Positions 32,453 through 41,947 of a stretch of DNA of 64,000 bases are shown in pieces. The notes beneath the pieces are model-generated. The model was given only the letters and a program-made list of their open reading frames with translations. It ran no database searches and was not told the origin of the DNA. The position numbers and the translations under genes are program-made. The stretch is from DATJPR01 sp963843525 (GTDB taxonomy: Bacteria > Bacteroidota > Ignavibacteria > UBA10030 > UBA6906), in NCBI GenBank assembly GCA_963843525.1, contig CAWJKM010000010.1, forward strand, positions 124,001-188,000, written 5' to 3'. Position 1 is the first letter of the stretch. Each line of letters opens with the position of its first letter.

Positions 32453-35400
32453 ATGAAACTTAGCCAGATCTCGATCAAGCGCCCGGTCTTTGCCGGCGTC
32501 ATGAGCCTGACCATTCTTCTCTTCGGCCTCATTGCGTTTCTTCGGCTCCCGGTGCGCGAGTATCCGGACATCGATCCACCGATCATCTCGGTGGTCACCA
32601 CGTATCGGGGGGCAAGCCCGAGTGTTGTGGAAACGGAGATCACCAACGTTCTTGAAGAACAGTTCGCCACCCTGCAGGGCGTCAAGACGATCGGCTCTTC
32701 GAGCCGCGAGGAAGGATCGGTGATCACGATCGAGTTCGAGCTGAGCCGGAATGTCGACGAAGCCGCGAATGATGTCCGCGACCGGGTCTCGCGTGTCAGA
32801 GGAAGCCTGCCCCGGGAGATCGACGACCCGATCATCTCCAAGGTCGACGCGAATGCCCAGGCCATCATGTGGCTCGCGCTGTCCAGCGAACATCAATCCG
32901 GACTGGAGTTGAGCGACGCCGCAGATCGGATCCTCAAGGAGCGGCTCCAGCGCCTCCCCGGCGTCGGGTCCGTGATTTTCGGAGGGGAACGGCGCTATGC
33001 CATGCGGGTGTGGCTCGATCCGCTGCGGATGGCTGCACACGGGCTGACCGCGCAGGATGTGGAGAACTCGGTGCGCCAGGAGAATGCCGAGATTCCCGGC
33101 GGGAGAGTGGAAGCCCGGGAGCGTGAATTCGCCGTCCGCACCAAAGGCGAACTCTCAACGCCCGACGAATTCGGTGCAATCATCGTTTCGCAGAAGGGCA
33201 ACGATATCGTCCGTCTCAGGGATGTCGCGGAAGTCGTGGTCGGCGCGGCGGACGAGCGCACTGCAGTACGGTACAACGGCGAGCAGGCCGTGGGGCTGGG
33301 AATCGTCAAGCAATCCAAAGCGAGTACCGTCGACGTCGCGTCGGCCGTCCGCGCCGCCCTGCCCGACCTGGTCAAGCAGCTGCCACAGGGCATGAAGCTG
33401 GACATCGCTTATGACTCGTCGACGTTCATCACGGATTCGATTCACGAGGTCCAGCAAACGCTGGTCATTGCGATCTGCCTTGTGGTGCTGGTGGTGCTGG
33501 CATTTCTCAAGAGCCTTCGTGCAACGGCGATCCCGACACTTGCAATCCCGGTCTCCATTATCGGCGCCCTTGCCGTGGCCTACTTCGCGGGCTTCACGAT
33601 CAATATCCTCACGCTGCTGGCCCTCGTCCTGGCCATCGGACTTGTCGTCGATGACGCGATCGTCGTGCTGGAAAACGTCTACCGCCACATGGAGATGGGC
33701 AAAGACAGAGTCAGGGCCGCGCTCGACGGCAGCAAGGAGATCGGGTTTGCCGTTGTTGCGACGACGATTGCGCTGGTGGCAGTCTTCGTCCCGCTGGCAT
33801 TCCTGACCGGATCCGTCGGCCGGCTGTTCAACGAGTTCGGCATGACCGTGGCCGTGGCCGTCCTTATTTCCGGTTTCGTTGCGCTGACGCTGACGCCGAT
33901 GCTTTCGTCCAAGATGCTGCGCCCGCTCCATCATGCGGGAACGGGCTGGGCATCGCGTTCTTTCGATGCGTTCTTTGAGGGCATGAACAGGATCTACGAC
34001 CGGATCCTGCGCGGCGCTCTCCGCTGGCCGAAGCTTATGATCGCGGCGGCGGTCTTGACGGTCATCCTCAGTGTTGTGATCTTTCGCGTGCTTCCGAGCG
34101 AACTCGTGCCGGTGGAAGACCGGGGAATCGGATTCGGCGTTGTCATCGCACCCGAGGGCTCCACGCTCGGCTATACGGACCACTACATGAAGCAGGTTGA
34201 GCAGCGTCTGCTGGCGCTGCCGGAACGCCGCGCGCTGTTCACGGCAACCGGACTGGGATTCGAGGGTCCCGGGTCCGTCACGAACGGATTCTTGTTCCTT
34301 GCATTGAAACCGAGAGAGGAACGCTCCAAGTCCCAGCAGCAGATCGTGCAGGAACTGTTTCCCCAATTGTTCGCGATTCCCGGCGTTCTTGCCTTCGTTG
34401 TCAATCCGCCGAGCATCGGTGGCGATGCGAACTCGAGCCCTGTGCAGTACGTGCTCGAAGGAGACAACTATGACGATCTGAACCGCGCGGTCGGGGTGGT
34501 CATGGGTGAAGCGTCGAAACTCGGGTATCTCCTCAACCTGAATACCGATCTGCAGCTGAATAAACCGCAGCTCGATATCACCATCGACCGCGAGCGCGCC
34601 TCAGCCCTCGGCGTGTCGGTGGCCGAGATCGGCTCGACACTGGAAACACTGCTCGGCGGCCGGGTGGTGACGAATTTCAAACGAGGGACAAAGCAGTACG
34701 ACGTGATCCTGCAGATGAAGTCGCAGGAACGGTCGACACCCGACGTGATCCACGATCTGTATGTCCGCACCCCCGCGGGACTGGTCCAGCTCGCGAACGT
34801 GGTCCGGCTCAACGAAACCTCAGCGCCCAAGGAATTGAATCATTACAACCGTCTCCGCTCCGCCACCCTCACCGCCAACCTGGCACCCGGCGTGACATTG
34901 GGCAGGGCACTCGACGATCTCGATCGGATCACGGAAACGAAGCTTCCTGCGGGCGTGAAGCGGGAATTCGCCGGGCAGTCACTGGAATACAAGACTTCCA
35001 GCTCCGGCCTCTCCATCATGTTTTTGCTGGCGATCGTGTTCATCTACCTGGTGCTTTCCGCACAGTTCGAGAGCTTCATTCACCCTTTGACAATTCTGCT
35101 CTCGGTTCCCTTGGCAGTGTTCGGAGCCCTGCTGACCCTGCTCATCTTCGGCCAGAGCCTGAACATCTACTCCCAGATCGGACTCATCATGCTGATTGGG
35201 TTGGTGACGAAGAATGCGATCCTGATCGTTGAGTTTGCCAACCAGCTCCGCGGCGGTGGTGCCGGCGTTGTCGAAGCAGTGGTTCAGGCGGCCACAATCC
35301 GGCTCCGGCCGATCCTGATGACATCCTTCGCGACAATCTTCGGGGTGCTCCCGATCGCCATCGGTCTCGGCGCGGGGGCGGAGTCTCGACGTCCGCTGGG

Positions 35401-35590
35401 ACTCGCAGTGGTGGGAGGGCTCTTGTTCTCGACATTCCTCACGCTCGTCATCGTGCCCACCGTCTATACGTTGCTTGCACGCTTCACGAAGGCCGAAAAA
35501 GCAGGAGAGGACGAGAATGATGAAATCTCTGTCGCAGGTGAATTCGAGCGCGAAAAAGAGTTCGCTGCGAGGGCGGCGACTGCAAAGTGA
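32453..35590 (+). CDS. RND-family efflux pump (AcrB/MexB type)
   Basis: The 1045-residue inner-membrane pump shows the classic RND plan: helix 1 (ISIKRPVFAGVMSLTILLFG), a large periplasmic loop, helices 2-6 with the proton-relay Asp pair in LVVDDAIVVLENVYRHME, a second periplasmic loop and a second helix set with SIMFLLAIVFIYLVLSAQFESF and GLVTKNAILIVEFAN. Length and motif spacing are typical of drug-exporting HAE1 pumps. It completes the channel-adaptor-pump operon. The short C-terminal tail is highly charged. Confidence 0.95.
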   Translation: MKLSQISIKRPVFAGVMSLTILLFGLIAFLRLPVREYPDIDPPIISVVTTYRGASPSVVETEITNVLEEQFATLQGVKTIGSSSREEGSVITIEFELSRNVDEAANDVRDRVSRVRGSLPREIDDPIISKVDANAQAIMWLALSSEHQSGLELSDAADRILKERLQRLPGVGSVIFGGERRYAMRVWLDPLRMAAHGLTAQDVENSVRQENAEIPGGRVEAREREFAVRTKGELSTPDEFGAIIVSQKGNDIVRLRDVAEVVVGAADERTAVRYNGEQAVGLGIVKQSKASTVDVASAVRAALPDLVKQLPQGMKLDIAYDSSTFITDSIHEVQQTLVIAICLVVLVVLAFLKSLRATAIPTLAIPVSIIGALAVAYFAGFTINILTLLALVLAIGLVVDDAIVVLENVYRHMEMGKDRVRAALDGSKEIGFAVVATTIALVAVFVPLAFLTGSVGRLFNEFGMTVAVAVLISGFVALTLTPMLSSKMLRPLHHAGTGWASRSFDAFFEGMNRIYDRILRGALRWPKLMIAAAVLTVILSVVIFRVLPSELVPVEDRGIGFGVVIAPEGSTLGYTDHYMKQVEQRLLALPERRALFTATGLGFEGPGSVTNGFLFLALKPREERSKSQQQIVQELFPQLFAIPGVLAFVVNPPSIGGDANSSPVQYVLEGDNYDDLNRAVGVVMGEASKLGYLLNLNTDLQLNKPQLDITIDRERASALGVSVAEIGSTLETLLGGRVVTNFKRGTKQYDVILQMKSQERSTPDVIHDLYVRTPAGLVQLANVVRLNETSAPKELNHYNRLRSATLTANLAPGVTLGRALDDLDRITETKLPAGVKREFAGQSLEYKTSSSGLSIMFLLAIVFIYLVLSAQFESFIHPLTILLSVPLAVFGALLTLLIFGQSLNIYSQIGLIMLIGLVTKNAILIVEFANQLRGGGAGVVEAVVQAATIRLRPILMTSFATIFGVLPIAIGLGAGAESRRPLGLAVVGGLLFSTFLTLVIVPTVYTLLARFTKAEKAGEDENDEISVAGEFEREKEFAARAATAK

Positions 35591-35605
35591 GGCGAAAAGA
35601 GAACG

Positions 35606-35640
35606 TAAGCAGTAAGCAGTAGGCAGTAGGCAGAAAGAAG
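35606..35640. repeat. GCAGTAA/GCAGTAG short tandem repeat
   Basis: Seven-base words GTAAGCA, GTAGGCA and similar repeat about five times just after the pump gene. They are the reverse complement of the CTACTGC words at 7880-7918, so the element is dispersed. Confidence 0.65.
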
Positions 35641-35696
35641 TGGGCAGAAAGCGTACGTTCTTCAAGTCTACAGGTCTCCGTCAAAACGCATAACCT

Positions 35697-35735
35697 AATT
35701 GTCACTTGTCAATTGTCAGTTGACAAGTGACAATT
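35697..35735. terminator. Perfect 16-pair hairpin between convergent operons
   Basis: Arms at 35697-35712 and 35720-35735 are exact reverse complements built from repeated TTGTCA words, with a seven-base loop. It lies between the end of the plus-strand pump and the end of the minus-strand permease, so it may stop or shield both transcripts. There is no T-run on either side, so rho-independent termination is not certain. Confidence 0.5.
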
Positions 35736-35746
35736 GCTTCCCCCCT

Positions 35747-37330
35747 TCACTCCCCTGCCGTCTCCTGGCTGGACTTCGTGAGCGACAGCCCGAGGATCAT
35801 CGCCGCCAGCACGGCATAGGCAAGCGCGAACTGGTACGGGACGGACCGTGCCAGGCCTGCCAGTGTCCACGGCAGATACATAACGCCATCCGGCGAGGAG
35901 GAATGGATGACGCCGAAGAACGATAAGCCTGCAAGGATCAATAGGTAGACCGCCGATCTCAAGAGCCGTCGGTCGATCATCTCCGCGGCAAACGCACCCC
36001 AGAGCATCGCCGTAACGATGAACCCGTTCCCGAGCGCGACCGTGACAAGAATTTCCGGAAGTGCCTTCCCGGGAAGGTTCAAGAGGTGCTGAAAGACGTC
36101 CGGGGGAACGATGTCCGGCGTCCCGTATTTGATGGCAAGAAGTCGTGCAACCGTGGGGAAGAATGCCAGCGCGACCGCCGGCGCGTGCCGTGCCGGGCAC
36201 GCCTGGAAGGACTGGACAATGATGTCGATTGCGACGAAGACGAGAATCGGGGCGAGAACCGCACGGGGGATCAGCTCTATGATGAATGAGACGAACCCGA
36301 GAACTCCGCCGAGGCCGATAAACACCCCGGTGAGAAGCGTGTATCCGGCGTGGGATCCCATGCGCTTGTACGCGGGCTGGCCGATATACGGTGTCGATTG
36401 TGCGACGCCGCCCGTGATCCCGGCAAGGAGCGTGGCAACGGCCTCGATAAGCAGGATGTCCCGGGTGCGGTAGTCATCGCCGGCAACCCGGGCGCTTTCC
36501 GTGGTATTGATCCCCCCAACCACCGTAAGAATTCCGAACGGGATGGCGATCGGCAAATACTTGAGAGCCGGAACGATCCCCTGAAGGAAGTCGAGCGTGG
36601 GAACCGGAAGTCCGATATGGAACTGCAGCGGCGGGGCACCTGCGAATGTCCCCCCGATCATTCCTGTCGGACCGAGGAGATAGTACAACGCTGTCCCGAT
36701 TGCCACCGACGCGAGGACCCCGGGGAGCCGTCCCGGCAATTTAATCGAAGCAACGAGGGAATAGAACACCAGACCGAGCGCGACCAGGCCGACAACCGGC
36801 ATTCCGAAAATGTCAAGGAGCGGAATCGTGCCGATGAGGGCAAGTCCGATGCCGGCGAGCGAGCCGAGGAGGCCCGCCTGGGGAACGATTTTCTGAATCC
36901 ATCCGCCGAAGAACGAAAGCGCCACCTTCACTATTCCGATCATCACCATCGTCGCCATGCCGATGTACCAGGTCATCATGGCTGCGTCATGTTCGGACAT
37001 CCCCTGCGCCTTCAACCCGACAAATGCCGGACCGATCACCACGAGCGCAATCCCGATCGTCGAAGGCGTGTCGAGACCGAGCGGCATGGCGGTCACGTGC
37101 TGGTTCCCGGTTCGTTTCGCGAGCCGGAACGCCATCCAGGTGTACGCAAGGTCGCCGAACAGCACTCCGAACGCCGTGCCGGGGAACATATGCCCGTAGA
37201 CGATATCCGCAGGGTACTTGAACACGAAGATGAGGATGCCGGCAAGGAACGAGAGGACCGTCACATTGTCGATCATCAGTCCGAAGAATCCGTTCAGATC
37301 CCCGAGGACAAACCAGCGATACTTTTTCAT
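35747..37330 (-). CDS. NCS2-like xanthine/uracil-type permease
   Basis: The 527-residue integral membrane protein has about 13-14 hydrophobic helices and the nucleobase-permease style segment MPLGLDTPSTIGIALVVIGPAF, with internal repeats typical of the 7+7 helix fold. It is the third gene of a transporter run (gltP-like, CNT nucleoside transporter, this permease), which supports nucleobase uptake. No substrate-defining residue could be assigned with certainty; sulfate or other anions cannot be ruled out, since the fold is shared. Confidence 0.72.
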   Translation of the reverse strand: MKKYRWFVLGDLNGFFGLMIDNVTVLSFLAGILIFVFKYPADIVYGHMFPGTAFGVLFGDLAYTWMAFRLAKRTGNQHVTAMPLGLDTPSTIGIALVVIGPAFVGLKAQGMSEHDAAMMTWYIGMATMVMIGIVKVALSFFGGWIQKIVPQAGLLGSLAGIGLALIGTIPLLDIFGMPVVGLVALGLVFYSLVASIKLPGRLPGVLASVAIGTALYYLLGPTGMIGGTFAGAPPLQFHIGLPVPTLDFLQGIVPALKYLPIAIPFGILTVVGGINTTESARVAGDDYRTRDILLIEAVATLLAGITGGVAQSTPYIGQPAYKRMGSHAGYTLLTGVFIGLGGVLGFVSFIIELIPRAVLAPILVFVAIDIIVQSFQACPARHAPAVALAFFPTVARLLAIKYGTPDIVPPDVFQHLLNLPGKALPEILVTVALGNGFIVTAMLWGAFAAEMIDRRLLRSAVYLLILAGLSFFGVIHSSSPDGVMYLPWTLAGLARSVPYQFALAYAVLAAMILGLSLTKSSQETAGE

Positions 37331-37374
37331 GAGCAGGCGGGATTCATTATGAGACAGTGAAGTGCAGGGAACAT

Positions 37375-38682
37375 TCAGGCAAGCAGGCCTGCGATGGCCG
37401 CGGTCATCCAGGTCGCGATCGTTCCTCCGATCACCGCTTTCATGCCGAGTCGTGCAATGTCCGAGCGCCGGTTCTCTGCGAGCGGGCTGAGTCCGCCGAT
37501 CTGAATCGCGATGGAACTGAAATTCGCAAACCCGGCAAGAGAGTACGTGGCTATCACAATCGCCTTCGCCGAGAGCTGCCCCGCCGACACCATGTCCGCC
37601 ATCCGCAGATAGGCAACGAATTCATTGAGGACGAGTTTGATGCCCATCAGGCTTCCCACATTCAGCGCATCCTTCCAGGGAACGCCGATGGCGAAAGCGA
37701 TGAACTGGAAAACAAGGCCGAAGAGGAGCTCCAGGGAGAGAGGTTTCCCGAAGCTCGCCTGGCAGGCGGCATTGAGTCCACTGATGTCGCCGAACCAGGT
37801 CAGGACGAAATTGATGAGCGCGATGAGGGCGATGAATGCGAGGAGCATGCCGGCGACGTTGATCGCCAGACGCACGCCATCGCCCGCACCCCCTGCGGCG
37901 GCTTCGATCACATTGGAATAGGCTTTTTCGATTTTCACCTTCACCTTCCCCATCGTCTGGGGTTCTCCCTGTTCGGGGATGATCATCTTTGCCACGACCA
38001 TGGTTGCCGGTCCCGCCATGATGGAAGCGGCGAGGAGGTGTCCGGCAAACTGTATTTGTGCCTGTTCGAGAGGGGCAGCCTGGGATTTTGACAACGCCAC
38101 GGCGAGCATTTGCACGTACGCCGCCAGAACGCCCCCGGCGATGTGGGCCATTCCGCTGGTCATGACCGTGTACAGTTCGGACTCGGTCAGACCGCCGAGG
38201 TACGGTCTGATGACCAGGGGAGCTTCCGTCTGGCCGATGAACGTGTTGGCGGCGACATCCAGTGATTCCGCCCCGCTCGTGTTCAGGAGCCTGGCCATCA
38301 CCCAGGCAATGCCCTGAACCACCCGCTGCATGATCCCGAGATAGTAGAGCACCGCCATCAGCGACGCGAAGAAGATGATCGTCGGCAGGACCTGGAACGC
38401 AAAAAAGAACCCCAGGCTCCCTTCCCCGGAGCTCTTCGCGAGATTCCCGAACACGAACTGGGCCCCGTCGCCCGCGAAGCCGAAAAGAAACACGAAGAAC
38501 TTGCTGATGGCGTTGAAGATCTCGCGGCCGACGGCGGTCTTCACGACGAGGAATGCAAATCCAAATTGCATGGTGATCCCGATGATCACGAGACGCCAGT
38601 TAATGGCTTTCTTGTTGGAGGAGAGGAGGAATGCCAGGAAGGTCACCACCAGCAGTCCAAAGATGCCTCGAAGAATTTCCAT
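37375..38682 (-). CDS. Concentrative nucleoside transporter, NupC/CNT family
   Basis: CNT proteins import nucleosides with H+ or Na+. The 435-residue protein has gating and substrate motifs such as FIGQTEAPLVIRPYL, MTSGMAHIAGGVLAAY, KLVLNEFVAYLRM and ATYSLAGFANFSSIAIQIGG. The start at 38682 (MEILRG) gives a family-like length; the frame is open to 38838, but that part overlaps the upstream symporter gene. It is 28 bases after the symporter stop and 44 before the NCS2-like permease start. Confidence 0.92.
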   Translation of the reverse strand: MEILRGIFGLLVVTFLAFLLSSNKKAINWRLVIIGITMQFGFAFLVVKTAVGREIFNAISKFFVFLFGFAGDGAQFVFGNLAKSSGEGSLGFFFAFQVLPTIIFFASLMAVLYYLGIMQRVVQGIAWVMARLLNTSGAESLDVAANTFIGQTEAPLVIRPYLGGLTESELYTVMTSGMAHIAGGVLAAYVQMLAVALSKSQAAPLEQAQIQFAGHLLAASIMAGPATMVVAKMIIPEQGEPQTMGKVKVKIEKAYSNVIEAAAGGAGDGVRLAINVAGMLLAFIALIALINFVLTWFGDISGLNAACQASFGKPLSLELLFGLVFQFIAFAIGVPWKDALNVGSLMGIKLVLNEFVAYLRMADMVSAGQLSAKAIVIATYSLAGFANFSSIAIQIGGLSPLAENRRSDIARLGMKAVIGGTIATWMTAAIAGLLA

Positions 38683-38710
38683 GAGGATCCGTCGTTGATC
38701 AAGAGAACGT

Positions 38711-39946
38711 TTATTTCGCCGCCGGAACTCCGGCGGGAGTCGGCGCGAAGTGCACTCCCTCCATTCTTCCGACCACTGCTGTTGCGAGACAATTTCCGAT
38801 GAGGTTGATGGCAGTGCGTCCCATGTCCAGAATTTCATCCACGCCCAGGATCACTGCCACCCCCTCGAGGGGAAGGCCATAACTGGCGAGGGTGCCCGCA
38901 AGTATCACCAACGATGCGCGCGGGACTCCGGCGACGCCCTTGCTGGTCAGCATCAGCGTCACCATCATCAACACCTGTGTTTCGAGCGGCATGGCCACCC
39001 CTGCCGCCTGCGCGACGAAGATTGCCGCGAGCGACAGATAGAGCGTGCTCCCATCGAGGTTGAAACTGTACCCGGTGGGAAGTACAAATGCAACAATCCT
39101 GCGCGGAATGCCGAGCGCTTCCATGTTCTCAAACGCGAGAGGGAGCGCTGCCTCCGAGCTCGTGGTCGAAAAGGCGATGATTGCAGGCTCTTTGACCGCC
39201 TGGATGAACCGACGGAGGGGAATGCGTGAAAGAAGGACGATGGGGAGGAGGACCAGAATCATGAAGGCAAGCAGCGCACCGTAGAGAGTAAGGATCAGCA
39301 ATCCCAGGTTGACGAGGACGCCGATGCCCCGGTGGCCGACCGTGACGGCAATCGCCGCGCCGACGCCGACCGGGGCATAACGCATCACGATTCCGGTCAT
39401 CTTGAACATGGTGGAAGCCAAGCCGTCAAAAAACGCAAGCACGGGCGTTCGTTTGGCCTCGGGAACAAGGGCAAGGGCGATGCCGAAGATCGTCGCATAC
39501 ACGACGATCTGGAGGACTTCACCGTTCGCCATTGACTCGATGATGCTCTGCGGGACAATGTGGGCGATGATATCGGAGAATGTTTGCTGCTTCCCCGCAA
39601 ACTCCGTGGCATGAGCCGCCGCCTGGAGATTCACGCCATCACCGGGCCGGACAATATTCACCGCGACAAGGCCGATGATCAACGCCAGCGTGGTGACGAT
39701 CTCGAAATACACCAGCGCTTTGACGCCCATGCGTCCCACCTGCTTCAGATCGCCGTGCCCGGCAATGCCGACGACAAGAGTGGAAAAGATCAGAGGTGCG
39801 ATGAGGCTTTTGATGAGCCGGATGAAGATCGTACTGAGGGGACGGAGCGTGACGGCGATGTCAGGGAAGAACCATCCCATCAACAGGCCGAGGCCCATCC
39901 CGACAAAGATTAATTGGGTGAGAGAGGGTCGGAAGCGCACGGACAC
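38711..39946 (-). CDS. Dicarboxylate/amino acid:cation symporter (DAACS)
   Basis: The 411-residue protein is a GltP/GltT/DctA-type elevator transporter that imports glutamate, aspartate or C4-dicarboxylates with H+ or Na+. Key segments are the first re-entrant loop FSTTSSEAALP, the NMDGT-like helix (SFNLDGSTLYLS) and the second loop near SKGVAGVPRASLVIL. Start is GTG at 39946. It leads a three-transporter operon behind a well-matched promoter at 39989-40019. Confidence 0.93.
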   Translation of the reverse strand: MSVRFRPSLTQLIFVGMGLGLLMGWFFPDIAVTLRPLSTIFIRLIKSLIAPLIFSTLVVGIAGHGDLKQVGRMGVKALVYFEIVTTLALIIGLVAVNIVRPGDGVNLQAAAHATEFAGKQQTFSDIIAHIVPQSIIESMANGEVLQIVVYATIFGIALALVPEAKRTPVLAFFDGLASTMFKMTGIVMRYAPVGVGAAIAVTVGHRGIGVLVNLGLLILTLYGALLAFMILVLLPIVLLSRIPLRRFIQAVKEPAIIAFSTTSSEAALPLAFENMEALGIPRRIVAFVLPTGYSFNLDGSTLYLSLAAIFVAQAAGVAMPLETQVLMMVTLMLTSKGVAGVPRASLVILAGTLASYGLPLEGVAVILGVDEILDMGRTAINLIGNCLATAVVGRMEGVHFAPTPAGVPAAK

Positions 39947-39988
39947 TCATGGAAGGTGACGCGGATACGCGGTCGGATTTTAATTCAC

Positions 39989-40019
39989 CAAAGATACCGA
40001 GGATTTAGGACTGTCGCAA
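39989..40019 (-). promoter_or_regulatory. Promoter of the three-transporter operon
   Basis: Minus strand: TTG at 40019-40017, 20-base spacer and a perfect TATCTTTG at 39996-39989. Initiation near 39982 leaves about 36 bases before the GTG start. Confidence 0.7.
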
Positions 40020-40038
40020 GGGAACGATTTGAGGTCCG

Positions 40039-40068
40039 CGCGGGGCCGCTCTCGAGCACGGCCCCGCG
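40039..40068 (-). terminator. GC-rich hairpin after the thioredoxin-fold gene
   Basis: Ten-pair perfect stem CGCGGGGCCG / CGGCCCCGCG with a ten-base loop, 15 bases past the stop of the 40083-40709 gene. No T-run follows on the minus strand, so it may act as an RNA 3' end stabiliser or a factor-aided terminator. Confidence 0.5.
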
Positions 40069-40082
40069 GGTGACGAAAGCGA

Positions 40083-40709
40083 TCAGTACTTCACCGAACA
40101 CCCATAGGGTCTGGAGGAACTGACGGGGACGGGTTTCCCGTTCAGCGCCGCGTCGAGGACTTCACGGACATAATTGTGTGCCCTCGAAATGTCCGCCACA
40201 TCCGTGGAGGCAATATCATCAATTCCACCCTCATAGAGGAGAACGCCCTCGGGGTTGATGATCGCCATGGTCGGAGTCGCCTTTGCTTCGTAGAGCTTGC
40301 CCACCGTTCCCTCGGGATCGACGAGATATGCGGTCGGCACTGCTTTCATTCGTTCAATTTGATCAGTGAGTGTTTTGCCGTTGTAGTACCCCTGTTTCCC
40401 GGGGGCGGAGGAGCAGATGGAAAGCCAGACAACACCCTTCTGAGTGTATTCTTTCTGAAGTGACTGCATGTTGCCGCTGCGGTAATGCTTTCCGACGAAC
40501 GGGCATTCGTAATTGACCCATTCCAGAACCACATACTTCCCCCTGTACTGGGAGAGGGCGTGTTCTTTCCCCTCATTGTCCTTCAGTTGAAACGTCGGGG
40601 CCTGCTTTCCCGGAACCGCCGACGAGACCTCGGCCTTGCCCGGGGTCACGAATGCAACCAGAAGAGCAAACGTCAATACAGCCGTTGGAAGCCAATCTCT
40701 CTTCATCAT
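40083..40709 (-). CDS. Secreted thioredoxin-fold (AhpC/TSA-like) protein
   Basis: The 208-residue protein has a signal peptide (core AVLTFALLVAFVTPGKA) and a peroxiredoxin/thioredoxin-like domain: APTFQLKDNEGKEHALSQYRGKYVVLEW, a single active-site-like Cys in NYECPFVGKHY, and the cis-Pro segment KATPTMAIINPEG. It lacks a CxxC pair, so it would behave like a one-Cys peroxiredoxin or partner of another thiol protein in the periplasm. The start at 40709 has a GAGG site; the adjacent ATG at 40706 could serve equally. It stands alone, ending 137 bases before the symporter start. Confidence 0.82.
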   Translation of the reverse strand: MMKRDWLPTAVLTFALLVAFVTPGKAEVSSAVPGKQAPTFQLKDNEGKEHALSQYRGKYVVLEWVNYECPFVGKHYRSGNMQSLQKEYTQKGVVWLSICSSAPGKQGYYNGKTLTDQIERMKAVPTAYLVDPEGTVGKLYEAKATPTMAIINPEGVLLYEGGIDDIASTDVADISRAHNYVREVLDAALNGKPVPVSSSRPYGCSVKY

Positions 40710-40910
40710 CACCACCTCATAGAGTTTGTCCCTGAACATCATCGCTCACACAGACGGGCTCGCGCCCCCCGCGTATTCCCTTAACCGAGACATGACCCTG
40801 CAAGTTCCGGTGATGCCGGCGCGCGAAACCTGCGCGTAACCTCGATTCCCCGCCGATTTCTTCCGTTTTCCCCCGTGCACTCTCGTGGAAGACAATGGCG
40901 GTTCGTGGCT

Positions 40911-41831
40911 TCAGTCCTCCTGAGAGCCCGTTAACGCCTTCACGACCTTCAAGGCAATTTCGGTTCCGATTCTGGCCTGTGCTTCGACCGTCGAGCCCCC
41001 GATATGGGGCGAGGCACTTACCCGGGGATGGTTGAGGATCGCTTTTTCGATTTCCGTCAGCGGTTCATGTTCGAACACATCCAGCCCGGCAGCCGATACC
41101 GTCCCGTCGTTCAAGGCGTCGAGTAATGCGGCTTGATCCACCACCCCGCCCCGCGCACAGTTGATGATGACAACCCCCTTCTTCATCATCGCAAATTCCT
41201 TCTTCCCGATGACCGCGCCATGCGACTTGTCGAGAGGAATATGCAGCGTGATGAAGTCAGAGGAGGTGAGGATTTTTTCGCGCGTGGTGATCTCCACAAT
41301 GAAATCCATCGGGGTGAACGGTGGATCGTATGCCAGGACCTTCATCCCGAGACCCAGAGCACGGCGGGCCACTTCTTTGCCGATGTTGCCGAGGCCGATC
41401 ACGCCGAGTGTTTTTCCGTAGACTTCGAATCCCTTCGAGTACTCCTTTTTCGGCCATTTCCCCTGCCGCATCTCTGTCGTCGTGACATGCAGAAACCTGC
41501 TTACTGCAAGCAGGTGGCCAATGGTCAACTCGGCCACGGAAATCGCCGAGGCCGCCGGAGTATTCAGAACGAGAATATTTTTCGATTTGGCGCACGCAAC
41601 ATCGATGTTGTCCACACCGACGCCTCCGCGCGCGATCACTTTCAGTTTTTTCCCGGCCTCGATGACTTCCCTGGTGACTTTCGTCGCCGACCGGACCAGA
41701 ATACCATCGTAACTGCCAATTTTGCCAAGTAGTTGTTCAGGGGATAATGCCAACTCATCAACGGTAAGTCCGGCCTCTCGAAGAATTCTTGCGCCTTCCG
41801 CCGAGATGCCATCCGTAACGAGAATGTTCAT
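40911..41831 (-). CDS. serA: D-3-phosphoglycerate dehydrogenase-like enzyme, short form
   Basis: The 306-residue NAD-dependent 2-hydroxyacid dehydrogenase resembles SerA, the first enzyme of serine synthesis. The substrate-binding GGVGVDNID, NAD-binding GVIGLGNIGKEVARRA, catalytic Arg in NCARGGVVDQ, Glu in DVFEHEPL and His in SPHIGGST are all present. It lacks the C-terminal ACT domain of long SerA proteins, so feedback control by serine is not expected. Another hydroxyacid substrate is possible. It has its own promoter 29 bases upstream and a strong AGGAGG site. Confidence 0.88.
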   Translation of the reverse strand: MNILVTDGISAEGARILREAGLTVDELALSPEQLLGKIGSYDGILVRSATKVTREVIEAGKKLKVIARGGVGVDNIDVACAKSKNILVLNTPAASAISVAELTIGHLLAVSRFLHVTTTEMRQGKWPKKEYSKGFEVYGKTLGVIGLGNIGKEVARRALGLGMKVLAYDPPFTPMDFIVEITTREKILTSSDFITLHIPLDKSHGAVIGKKEFAMMKKGVVIINCARGGVVDQAALLDALNDGTVSAAGLDVFEHEPLTEIEKAILNHPRVSASPHIGGSTVEAQARIGTEIALKVVKALTGSQED

Positions 41832-41859
41832 GCAAACCTCCTACTCAAGGTGGGTAAGT

Positions 41860-41890
41860 CAAAGATACGGAAAGTTCAGGCGAGGGACAA
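41860..41890 (-). promoter_or_regulatory. Promoter of the serA-like gene
   Basis: Minus strand: TTG at 41890-41888, 20-base spacer and a perfect TATCTTTG at 41867-41860. Initiation near 41853 gives a leader of about 22 bases. A purine-rich G/A tract (41890-41937) lies just upstream. Confidence 0.7.
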
Positions 41891-41947
41891 GAAAAGAGAG
41901 AAGGGGGGAAAGGGAGAAGGGGAGAAGAAAGAAGAGTCGTCCGACGA

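Noticed and set aside
40039..40068. GC-rich hairpin as a strict rho-independent terminator
   Set aside because: The stem is strong but no T-run follows, so it is listed only as a hairpin with moderate confidence.
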